From assembly GCA_028684915.1 (NCBI GenBank), contig JAQUEZ010000058.1, forward strand, positions 1 to 34,483: a stretch of DNA of 34,483 nt, written 5' to 3'. The position numbers and the translations under genes are program-made. Shown here in pieces: positions 24,235 to 30,829 of the stretch. The notes below the pieces were generated by a model. The model saw nothing but the letters and a program-made list of their open reading frames with translations. It had not been told where the DNA came from and ran no database searches. Each line of letters opens with the position of its first letter. The stretch's first letter is position 1. The DNA comes from Desulfobulbus sp. Lineage in GTDB: Bacteria; Desulfobacterota; Desulfobulbia; Desulfobulbales; Desulfobulbaceae.

Positions 24235-24969
24235 TCAAATGCAAGAGAGTTGGAGGATGGCCTGGTTGGCCAGGGTCAGGCCGAAGATGCCAGTGAGCGT
24301 GGGCAGGCTGCCCAGCACGTTGCGCGGACATCCCCGCCATTCTCCGGGCGCGGTGTCGTCTCTTTCCGGCCCGGCATAGGTGAAATCAACCGGCTCGGAG
24401 GAATACACACAGCCGATTCCTTGCTCTATCCCGTATTTCCGTAAACGCTGGCGTACCCTGCGGGCCAGGGGACAACCACGGGTTTGGGCCAGGTCGGCAA
24501 AGGCGATCTTGCCCGGATCGGTGCGCAGGGCCGCGCCCATTGAGGAAAGGGTCGGGATGCCCAACTGGTGGGCTGTTCTCAGGAGGAGGACCTTGGGCCC
24601 AAGGGAATCGATGGCGTCTATCACCATATCCGGCCTCGGTTCGAGAATGGTATGCAGGGTCTCTTCATCGGCAAAGGCGCGCATCCCTTCGACCCGGCAC
24701 GACGGGTTAATCAGCCGCACCCGTTCCTCGGCGACTTCGCATTTGGCCCGATCCAGGGTCGATTCCAGTGCCAGGATCTGCCGGTTGATATTGGAACGGG
24801 TGATGACATCAAAGTCGACCAGACGCAGTCGCCCGATACCACTGCGCGCAAGCCCCTCGACCACATACCCGCCAACCGCTCCCAACCCGACCACGACCAC
24901 GTAGCGGGATCGCAGGCGTTCAAACGATGCACTGCCCAATAATTTTTCTATGCGTGAAAACCGATCCAT
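24235..24969 (-). CDS. tcdA: tRNA threonylcarbamoyladenosine dehydratase (TcdA/CsdL, ThiF-E1 family)
   Basis: The enzyme uses ATP to cyclise the t6A base at position 37 of tRNAs to ct6A. The 244-residue sequence shows the E1-like nucleotide-binding fold: VVVGLGAVGGYVVEGLARSG (about 25-44), LVDFDVITRSNINRQ with the ATP-contacting Arg, DMVIDAIDSLGPKVLL and the later block FADLAQTRGCPLARRVRQ with a conserved Cys. The closing CVYSSEP block is also typical of TcdA. It stands alone on the minus strand, with MITE-like repeat B right after its stop and the deleted copy D just upstream. Length and motifs agree with the family; nothing looks broken. Confidence 0.9.
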   Translation of the reverse strand: MDRFSRIEKLLGSASFERLRSRYVVVVGLGAVGGYVVEGLARSGIGRLRLVDFDVITRSNINRQILALESTLDRAKCEVAEERVRLINPSCRVEGMRAFADEETLHTILEPRPDMVIDAIDSLGPKVLLLRTAHQLGIPTLSSMGAALRTDPGKIAFADLAQTRGCPLARRVRQRLRKYGIEQGIGCVYSSEPVDFTYAGPERDDTAPGEWRGCPRNVLGSLPTLTGIFGLTLANQAILQLSCI

Positions 24970-25468
24970 TCTGGCAAATTATGCTGCTTAATTGTGATGG
25001 CGCCGTAAAAACTTCGAGCTACCGCGCCGGGAAAAACACTGATCCTTGAGCCTCTTGCAAAATGAGCTGTTGGCGAGTTTTTAGAGTGTGGTGTTTTTGC
25101 TGGCCGTTGTAGCGCGCCCCCTGCAAATGGAGTCGCGCGTCAAACACAACTTTTTCCATACGGCACCAACGGGTTAATGAGACTAAAAAACAAGCCTATA
25201 TGCCAAAATTTGCCCGTAAAGCGTACCTATATTCGCATATCGACTTTTTTGGCTTGCACACCTACCGGGGTAAAAATCGTTTAATTTTTCGCCACAAAGA
25301 TGGATGTAACAGTCTGCGATACCGATATTTTTGAACAAGCAAAGAGACTGTTCACCTTCGTTCGGCATGACATCGGGGCTTATCCAATACTTGCATACCG
25401 CCCACCACTTCTGCCATTTCAACCATCGGGAAAGAACCTCAAAAATTAAAAAACCTGCCTTGACCAAC
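24970..25468. other. Gene-free intergenic stretch
   Basis: Between tcdA and the TetR gene there is a deleted copy of the MITE-like element (24996-25050), followed by GC-rich and then AT-rich sequence. An open frame on the minus strand (25183-25467, 94 codons) has no recognisable domain and unusual composition, so I do not call it. I see no RNA gene. Confidence 0.5.
24996..25050 (+). repeat. MITE-like element, internally deleted copy D
   Basis: GATGGCGCCGTAAAAACTTC and the following bases match the left end of copy A. The sequence then jumps to GCCGGGAAAAACACTGATCC, which corresponds to a point about 80 bases further inside the full element. The middle is therefore missing. Confidence 0.65.
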
Positions 25469-25483
25469 TAGACGACCGGTCTA
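25469..25483. promoter_or_regulatory. NemR-like operator in front of the tetR gene
   Basis: TAGACGACCGGTCTA has TAGAC/GTCTA half-sites around a GACCGGTC palindrome and is followed by ATAT. The identical 19 bases occur at 26106-26124. It lies 13 bases before the first codon of the TetR gene, so autoregulation is expected. The pattern resembles the TAGAC-GTCTA operators of NemR-type regulators. Confidence 0.8.
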
Positions 25484-25495
25484 ATATTTGTGCGC

Positions 25496-26089
25496 ATGAA
25501 AATAAAAACCTGTGACAAGAAAGCAGAGATTATCGATATCGGCACGGAGTTAATCTCCGTGAACGGATACAACGCCACTGGCCTTGATGCGATACTGCGC
25601 AAGGCAGGCGTGCCCAAAGGATCGTTTTACCATTATTTCCGTAGCAAAGAAGATTTTGGCCTGGCGGTGATTGATCAGTTCGCCGAGCAGTACGACCTTA
25701 AATTAGCCTCGTTTTTTGACGACACCTCGTTCTCGCCGATTGACCGTATTCGCAATTACTTTGAACACAGCCTGGCGCACTTGACGGAAAACCAGTTCAC
25801 CAAAGGCTGCCTCATCGGCAACCTCGGCCAAGAACTCGCCGATCAGAACGAGCGGTTCCGTGCGCGGCTGGAGGATATCTTTCAATCATGGAAAAACCGC
25901 TTTTCCGCCTGCCTGGCAGAGGCGCAGCAACAGGGGGATTTCCCCGCCGATCTCGACCCAAATGTTGTGGCTGATTTTATTCTCGCCGCCTGGGAAGGGG
26001 CCATCCTGCGGGCCAAAGTGATGAAAACCCCGGAGTCGATCCGCAACTTTATCGACACCCTGTTTCTTACCGTGCTTCGGCAGGAGTAA
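25496..26089 (+). CDS. TetR/AcrR family regulator, NemR-like
   Basis: The 197-residue protein has an N-terminal helix-turn-helix (about 8-55; GYNATGLDAILRKAGVPKGS, FYHYFRSKEDFGLAVID) and a C-terminal ligand domain of the kind seen in NemR/AcuR relatives (FTKGCLIGNLGQELADQNER). The Cys of KGCLIGN is at the place where NemR-type proteins carry a redox- or electrophile-sensing cysteine, so a similar trigger is possible. Two identical operators flank the gene, one before it and one before the downstream reductase, which indicates repression of both. GTG 25490 is an alternative start two codons earlier, and neither start has a clear ribosome binding site. The neighbouring nitroreductase and Old Yellow Enzyme fit a NemR-like regulon. 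Confidence 0.88.
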   Translation: MKIKTCDKKAEIIDIGTELISVNGYNATGLDAILRKAGVPKGSFYHYFRSKEDFGLAVIDQFAEQYDLKLASFFDDTSFSPIDRIRNYFEHSLAHLTENQFTKGCLIGNLGQELADQNERFRARLEDIFQSWKNRFSACLAEAQQQGDFPADLDPNVVADFILAAWEGAILRAKVMKTPESIRNFIDTLFLTVLRQE

Positions 26090-26105
26090 TTTTTTCGCTC
26101 TCCCG

Positions 26106-26120
26106 TAGACGACCGGTCTA
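26106..26120. promoter_or_regulatory. NemR-like operator in front of the reductase gene
   Basis: This is an exact second copy of TAGACGACCGGTCTA (plus ATAT), located 17 bases after the tetR stop and 42 bases before the reductase ATG. Two identical 19-base sites about 640 bases apart are very unlikely by chance and define a small regulon. Confidence 0.85.
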
Positions 26121-26162
26121 ATATCAAGCAGTCAAACGCAGACTATTTTCCAAGGAGTCTTT

Positions 26163-27044
26163 ATGAAAACAGTAGGATGGATAGGTACAGGACAAATGGG
26201 CATCCCCATGGCCACAAACCTGCTCAAGGCAGGATTTGCGGTCAACCTCTACAACCGCACCCCGGCAAAGGCGCAACCTCTTGTTGCTGCCGGTGGCCAG
26301 CAGTTGGCGACAGCCCAAGAGGTTGTACGCCACTCAGACATCATTTTCCTCATGCTCTCCAATGGCGACGCGATCAGAGACGTGCTGCAAGACGAGGCAG
26401 GAGTGCTCGCGGCGGTGCAACTTGGAAAAACCATCATCGACATGAGCACCATCTCACCTGAGGATTCAAAGGCCTTTGCTCAACAGGTCGCACAAAAAGG
26501 CGGCCGCTATATCGATGCCCCGGTTTCCGGATCGGTGGGTGCTGCGGTTGCGGCACAACTGGTCATCCTCGTAGGAGCAATGGAAAGCGAACTGGTTCCC
26601 TACCAGCCCTACTTTGATGCACTTGGCAAGAAAACAATTGCCTTTGGCGGCGTCAGCAAAGGCAGTAGCGCCAAGTTAGCGATCAATCTGCTTTTGGCCA
26701 TCACCGGACAGGGCATTGCCGAGGCCATGCTGCTCGCCGAAAAAGCAGGCATTGAGCAGGAAAGCATGCTTGAGCTGATCGGTCAATCAAGTGTGAACAC
26801 CGGACTGTTCCAATTCAAGAAGGATATGTATCTGAAGCAGGCATTTCCTGCCGCATTCATGCTCGAGCTGATGAGCAAGGATCTCGGCCTGATTACCGAT
26901 GAGGCGATTCGTCTGGGCCTTAACCTGCCGCTCGCTCAACAAACCCACTCGACCTATAACGCGGCTCAAGAACACGGGAAGGGCAAACTCGACATGGCAG
27001 CCGTGTATCTTGAACTGAAAGAAAAAAACGCGCAAAAGGCATAG
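26163..27044 (+). CDS. Beta-hydroxyacid dehydrogenase family NAD(P)-dependent reductase
   Basis: The 293-residue protein belongs to the 3-hydroxyisobutyrate dehydrogenase / glyoxylate-succinic semialdehyde reductase family. It has the Rossmann motif GWIGTGQMGIPMA (5-17), NRTPAK (31-36, where Arg32 suggests NADP preference), the substrate loop DAPVSGSVGAA with Ser122, and the catalytic pair Lys171/Asn175 in SAKLAINLL. All key residues are present. A NemR-like operator precedes the gene, which suggests it is induced together with the regulator by toxic aldehydes or other electrophiles. Reduction of a small reactive aldehyde such as glyoxal, methylglyoxal-derived or succinic semialdehyde is the likely reaction; the exact substrate cannot be read from sequence. 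Confidence 0.9.
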   Translation: MKTVGWIGTGQMGIPMATNLLKAGFAVNLYNRTPAKAQPLVAAGGQQLATAQEVVRHSDIIFLMLSNGDAIRDVLQDEAGVLAAVQLGKTIIDMSTISPEDSKAFAQQVAQKGGRYIDAPVSGSVGAAVAAQLVILVGAMESELVPYQPYFDALGKKTIAFGGVSKGSSAKLAINLLLAITGQGIAEAMLLAEKAGIEQESMLELIGQSSVNTGLFQFKKDMYLKQAFPAAFMLELMSKDLGLITDEAIRLGLNLPLAQQTHSTYNAAQEHGKGKLDMAAVYLELKEKNAQKA

Positions 27045-27127
27045 GCAGCAACTTGTTTTTACCCGTGAGCCCAGCCCCCTGATTGCTCACCAGGGATACT
27101 CGATAAATAGGCCCTTCCTCTCTCCTT

Positions 27128-27152
27128 CTGTTTACCTAGTTCGGGTAAACAG
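27128..27152. promoter_or_regulatory. 9-bp inverted repeat upstream of the nitroreductase gene
   Basis: CTGTTTACC and GGTAAACAG are perfect inverted copies separated by TAGTTCG, 28 bases before the nitroreductase ATG. This could be an operator for a second regulator or an RNA hairpin near the ribosome binding site. It does not resemble the TAGAC operators. Confidence 0.55.
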
Positions 27153-27180
27153 GAACACGCTTTAGCAAAGGATACACACC

Positions 27181-27735
27181 ATGGAACTCTTCGAAGCCCT
27201 GCATACGCGAAGAAGCATCAGAAAATATCTGCAACGGGAAATCCCCGATGAAATGGTCGAGAAAATCCTCGCAGCAGCCATGATGGCCCCGAGCGCAGGC
27301 GATGAACGGCCCTGGCAGTTCATTTTGGTGACCGATGACGAAAAAAAGCACCGCATCAAAGCAGCGCACGCCTATGCAGGCATGATGCCGACCGCTCCGC
27401 TGGGCATTCTCATTTGCGGCGACTTAACCAAGGAAAAATATGAAGGCTTTTGGCCCCAGGACTGCTCAGCGGCCATGCAGAATCTGCTGCTCGCGGCTCA
27501 TGCCAGCGGCCTGGGCGCGGTTTGGACGGGCATTTATCCCCTGGAAGATAGGGTGAACACGTTCAAAGAAATTTTCCGCCTCCCCGATCACATCATCCCC
27601 TTTGGCCTTGCGGTCTTGGGATGGCCGGACCAGAACCCAAAAACGCAAGACCGCTTTGATGCAGGTCGGGTGCATGTCAACACCTGGGAAGGCACGGAAG
27701 GAAAAAATGGAGACTTCTCCCGCTGGTCGAAATGA
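27181..27735 (+). CDS. Nitroreductase family FMN protein
   Basis: The 184-residue protein is a small nitroreductase: HTRRSIRKYLQREIPDEMVE at the start (Arg residues that hold FMN phosphate), MMAPSAGDERPWQFILV (about 36-52) and LAAHASGLGAVWTGIYPLED. It would use NAD(P)H and FMN for two-electron reduction of nitro compounds, quinones or similar oxidants. The last nine codons (GDFSRWSK and stop) are encoded by an arm of the GIY-YIG-associated repeat at 27709-27736, so its native end has probably been replaced or extended. The region between the reductase and this gene holds an inverted repeat at 27128-27152. Substrate is not deducible. Confidence 0.9.
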   Translation: MELFEALHTRRSIRKYLQREIPDEMVEKILAAAMMAPSAGDERPWQFILVTDDEKKHRIKAAHAYAGMMPTAPLGILICGDLTKEKYEGFWPQDCSAAMQNLLLAAHASGLGAVWTGIYPLEDRVNTFKEIFRLPDHIIPFGLAVLGWPDQNPKTQDRFDAGRVHVNTWEGTEGKNGDFSRWSK

Positions 27736-27736
27736 C
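27709..27736 (-). repeat. Solo arm of GIY-YIG-associated repeat overlapping the nitroreductase stop
   Basis: Read on the minus strand it matches the arm at 11214-11241 in 27 of 28 bases (GTCATTTCGACCAGCGGGAG, then AAGTCTCC). It provides the last codons and stop of the nitroreductase gene and is followed by the repeat at 27725-27796. Confidence 0.85.
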
Positions 27737-27796
27737 ATCCGTTTAGTGTATTTTTATGGCCAGGATGCCACAGCATCGGTGTCATCCCGAACGAAT
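27725..27796 (+). repeat. Dispersed repeat shared with 16820-16890
   Basis: This stretch runs from GGTCGAAATGACATCC through TTTTTATGGCC to GTGTCATCCCGAACGAA, then continues TGTGAGGGATCTC. It is a better-preserved relative of the repeat at 16820-16890. Together with the solo arm it forms a composite repeat block after the nitroreductase gene. Confidence 0.55.
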
Positions 27797-27838
27797 GTGA
27801 GGGATCTCATTCGCTCGTTCCTATACACCAACCAGGAC

Positions 27839-27996
27839 GGACTCGTAAAAAGTCTTTCTCATTGTGAGAGATGGCTAAGTAAAAACAACGATATACAAAG
27901 AGCAGTGTTGTTTTCGGCGCGAAGGCATACATCAGATATGTCGAGTGTCGGGAAAAACGCTGCGAAGCAGTAGATCGAAATTTTTACGACGCCATC
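27839..27996 (-). repeat. MITE-like element, copy C
   Basis: Read leftward it begins GATGGCGTCGTAAAAATTTC and continues through CGACACTCGACATATCTG and TGTATGCCTTCGCGCCG to TTTTTACGAGTCC, colinear with copies A and B. It lies between the nitroreductase gene and the Old Yellow Enzyme gene and contains no coding sequence. Confidence 0.85.
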
Positions 27997-28072
27997 AACC
28001 GGGGAACAAAAACCGGAATACGCAAACGTTCTGAATACAATCATTACACCCAAATATTACGGAGTGTTTATT

Positions 28073-29167
28073 ATGTCTGCCCTCTTTACCCCCTATTCCT
28101 TAAAAGATGTCACCCTGCGAAACCGAATCGCTGTACCGCCGATGTGCCAATACTCGGCAACCGACGGCATGCCCAACGATTGGCATCTTGCCCACTACAG
28201 CACACTTGCCCGTGGTGGCGCCGGTCTGGTGATCGTCGAGGCAACCAGTGTTGCCCCGGAAGGCCGTATTTCCCCTGCCTGCCTGGGCATCTGGAATGAT
28301 GAACAGGCAAAAGTGCATGCCCAGATTGCCCAAGCCATCAAAAAAGCCGGGGCTGTTCCGGGAATCCAGATTGCCCATGCGGGCCGTAAAGCCAGCGCCA
28401 ATCTCCCATGGGAAGGTGACGACCACATGGCGGAGAATGATCCCCGCGCATGGGAAACCCTGTCCCCATCTCCGGTTGCCTTTGGTGCCAACCTGCCCAA
28501 GGTACCAAGAGAGATGACCACCGCCGATATTCAACGGGTGCAGGCGGATTTTGTCGCCGCCGCCAAGCGAGCCCTAGCGGCTGGTTATGAATGGTTGGAG
28601 CTCCACTTTGCCCACGGTTATCTAGCGCAAAGCTATTTCAGCGTCCATGCCAATCACCGCAGCGATGCCTACGGCGGCGACGCCCAAGGACGGAGCCGCT
28701 ATCTCCTGGAAACCATGGCTGCGGTGCGCAAGGTTTGGCCCGAGCACCTGCCCTTTACCATGCGCTTTGGCGTGATTGAATTTGATGGCCGTGACGAGGA
28801 AACCCTGGCCGAGGCAATAGCCCTGGGCAAGCAGTTCCGCGAAGGCGGCCTTGATTTCATGAGTGTGAGCTTAGGATTTTCCACTCCGCAGGCAAACATT
28901 CCCTGGGGCCCCGCCTTTATGGCCCCCATTGCCGAACGAGTCCGCCGGGAAACCGGTTTGCCGGTGGCCTCTGCCTGGGGTTTCGGTCTGCCCGACCTGG
29001 CAGAGAATGCGATTAAAAACAACCAACTCGATCTGGTGATGATTGGCCGGTCCCATCTGGAAAACCCGCACTGGCCGTACCTGGCCGCCAAGGCCCTGGG
29101 TGTCGAAAACCCTGCATGGGTCCTGCCAGCCCCCTATGCGCACTGGCTTTCACGGTATTCGATCTGA
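28073..29167 (+). CDS. Old Yellow Enzyme family NAD(P)H:flavin oxidoreductase (YqjM/XenA-like)
   Basis: The 364-residue FMN barrel enzyme reduces activated C=C bonds or nitro groups of electrophiles. Visible motifs are VPPMCQYSATDG (Cys25 and Tyr27, as in the thermophilic-like/YqjM class), AHAGRKASANLPWEG (101-115), the substrate-binding pair His178 and His181 in ELHFAHGYL, SDAYGGD (about 197-203) and the later LVMIGRSHLENPHWPYLAA with the FMN phosphate-binding Gly-Arg. ATG 28073 is preferred because GGAG lies eight bases before it; GTG 28064 is in frame but overlaps that site. In E. coli the NemR regulator controls an Old Yellow Enzyme (NemA), so co-location with a NemR-like gene supports a role in electrophile detoxification. 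Confidence 0.92.
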   Translation: MSALFTPYSLKDVTLRNRIAVPPMCQYSATDGMPNDWHLAHYSTLARGGAGLVIVEATSVAPEGRISPACLGIWNDEQAKVHAQIAQAIKKAGAVPGIQIAHAGRKASANLPWEGDDHMAENDPRAWETLSPSPVAFGANLPKVPREMTTADIQRVQADFVAAAKRALAAGYEWLELHFAHGYLAQSYFSVHANHRSDAYGGDAQGRSRYLLETMAAVRKVWPEHLPFTMRFGVIEFDGRDEETLAEAIALGKQFREGGLDFMSVSLGFSTPQANIPWGPAFMAPIAERVRRETGLPVASAWGFGLPDLAENAIKNNQLDLVMIGRSHLENPHWPYLAAKALGVENPAWVLPAPYAHWLSRYSI

Positions 29168-29632
29168 TTTTTTTTTTCGCCTGGTTGCAGAGATGAGAAT
29201 TGCGTGGTGGGCAGCGGCGGTTTCCTGCCCACCAAATCACACACAACGAGCTTCCTCAGGGTTGCGCGTTCGGGATGAGATGACAGAAAGTAAGCGGCAC
29301 CTTGTAAGTTTGCTCGTTCCCATGCTCTGCGTGGGAACTTGCTCGTGACGCTCCAGCGTCAGCAAATGTAACCTGATCCCCCCTAATACCCTTGAGGTAG
29401 GCAGATGCCATTATCTCCCCAACGAAAACAGACACCCTCGCAGCAGTGGCCGGGTGCAGCAAAAAACTGCAAAAATATCTCAACGAAGGCTCGCGTCCGC
29501 GTCCGTTCATTGGTAAATACCTGCCACAAGGTGTAACAGCTATCACGTACGCCCAGCCCCTGGGACTGATACCCCGGAGCGTCGTTAAACATTCCACCGC
29601 CTCCACTTTTCCCTTACCCCAAGGAAACCACC
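29168..29632. other. Gene-free intergenic stretch with REP-like hairpins
   Basis: This 465-base gap before the RND operon holds the hairpins at 29316-29338 and 29346-29361. I see no coding sequence with family resemblance and no TAGAC operator. A promoter for the efflux genes must lie here, but I could not pick one with confidence. Confidence 0.5.
29316..29361. repeat. REP-like hairpin pair (GTTCCC type and GACGCT type)
   Basis: GTTCCCATGC, TCT and GCGTGGGAAC form a 10-bp stem with one G-T pair. Eight bases later TGACGCT, CC and AGCGTCA form a 7-bp stem. The first hairpin is nearly the same as the one at 11680-11708. No T run follows, so these are repeats and not clear terminators. Confidence 0.65.
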
Positions 29633-30817
29633 ATGGTTATGCGGAACATCAGCAAGCATCTGCCTCTTCTTCCATTGTTAATCTGTCTCCTGCTCATCAC
29701 CGGATGCAAGGAAAAAAATTCCACTGGCGGTGCGCCCCAAGCCAAAGGCACCCCTGAGGTTTCCGTTGTCACCATCAAGGAACAGCCCGTCACCCTGACG
29801 ACCGTGCTTCCCGGCCGGATTGCGCCCCACCTTGAGGCCGAGATCAGGCCCCAGGTCAGTGGCATCGTCCTCAAACGGCTCTTTACCGAAGGAGGAGAGG
29901 TCAAGGAAGGCGAGGTGCTGTACCAAATCGATCCTGCTGCCTACAAGGCCACACTGGCCAATGCCAAGGCCACACTGGCCAAGGCTGAGGCCAACAGTCA
30001 GAATCTCAAACAACACGCCGAAAGGTATAAACGACTGGTTCCTACCAAAGCGGTCAGCAGTCAGGATTATGAAGACGCGGCCGCGGCGTACAACCAGGCC
30101 GTAGCCGAGATTGCAGCCGCTAAGGCTGCGGTGGATATGGCGCAGATCAATCTCAACTACACCCGGGTCACCGCCCCGATCTCCGGCCATATTGGTCGTT
30201 CAGCGGTCACTGCCGGCGCCCTGGTCACCGCTAACCAGACAACCGCCCTGGCGACCATCCAGCAGCTCAACCCGGTCTATGTCGATGTCACCCAAGCCAG
30301 TGCCGACCTGCTCCAACTCAAACAAAACCTCGCCGCCGGAACCCTGAAAACAGGGGCCGCCAACCAAACAACGGTTAAACTGGAACTGGAAAACGGCAGC
30401 CCCTATGCTCAAGATGGAATCCTCAAATTCAGCGAGGTAAGCGTTGACCAGAGCACCGGCTCGGTTACCTTGCGCGCCCTGTTTGCCAATCCAGAACAAC
30501 TGCTCCTTCCCGGCATGTTTGTCCGCGCCCTTATCCAGGAGGGCGTGCGAGAAAAGGCCATTCTCGTGCCGCAACGGGGCGTCAGTCGCGATACTGCGGG
30601 CAATGCGATTGTTTTGCTTGCCGGTGCCGAGAACAAAGTCGAACGCCGTATTGTGAAGACCGAACGAACCGTTGGCGATGCCTGGCTGCTCAGCGATGGG
30701 CTCAAGACCGGCGACCGGGTCATTGTCGAGGGCTTGCAGCGGATTCGACCGGAGATGCAGGTCAAAGTGCGCCTCTTTGCCGAAGGCCCCTCCGTCCAGC
30801 CCGCAGCCGCAAAGTAA
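29633..30817 (+). CDS. RND efflux periplasmic adaptor lipoprotein (AcrA/MexA type)
   Basis: The 394-residue adaptor has a lipoprotein signal with lipobox LITGC (Cys25). It shows the usual order of the membrane-fusion family: first beta-barrel and lipoyl halves (about 45-105; PGRIAPHLEAEIRPQVSGIV, FTEGGEVKEGEVLYQIDPAA), an alpha hairpin (about 100-165), the second lipoyl half (NYTRVTAPISGHIGRSAVT) and a membrane-proximal domain ending QRIRPEMQVKVRLF. AAGGA stands seven bases before the ATG. The RND pump gene follows 12 bases later, so the two form an operon. The HAE1 class of the pump predicts drug or toxic-compound export. No outer-membrane TolC-type gene is adjacent, so a channel encoded elsewhere must complete the pump. 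Confidence 0.95.
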   Translation: MVMRNISKHLPLLPLLICLLLITGCKEKNSTGGAPQAKGTPEVSVVTIKEQPVTLTTVLPGRIAPHLEAEIRPQVSGIVLKRLFTEGGEVKEGEVLYQIDPAAYKATLANAKATLAKAEANSQNLKQHAERYKRLVPTKAVSSQDYEDAAAAYNQAVAEIAAAKAAVDMAQINLNYTRVTAPISGHIGRSAVTAGALVTANQTTALATIQQLNPVYVDVTQASADLLQLKQNLAAGTLKTGAANQTTVKLELENGSPYAQDGILKFSEVSVDQSTGSVTLRALFANPEQLLLPGMFVRALIQEGVREKAILVPQRGVSRDTAGNAIVLLAGAENKVERRIVKTERTVGDAWLLSDGLKTGDRVIVEGLQRIRPEMQVKVRLFAEGPSVQPAAAK

Positions 30818-30829
30818 GGAGCCGCAACT

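Noticed and set aside
25183..25467. 94-codon minus-strand frame next to the tetR operator
   Set aside because: It is rich in Trp, Cys and Tyr without a domain I recognise, has no clear ribosome binding site, and lies in repeat-bearing intergenic DNA.
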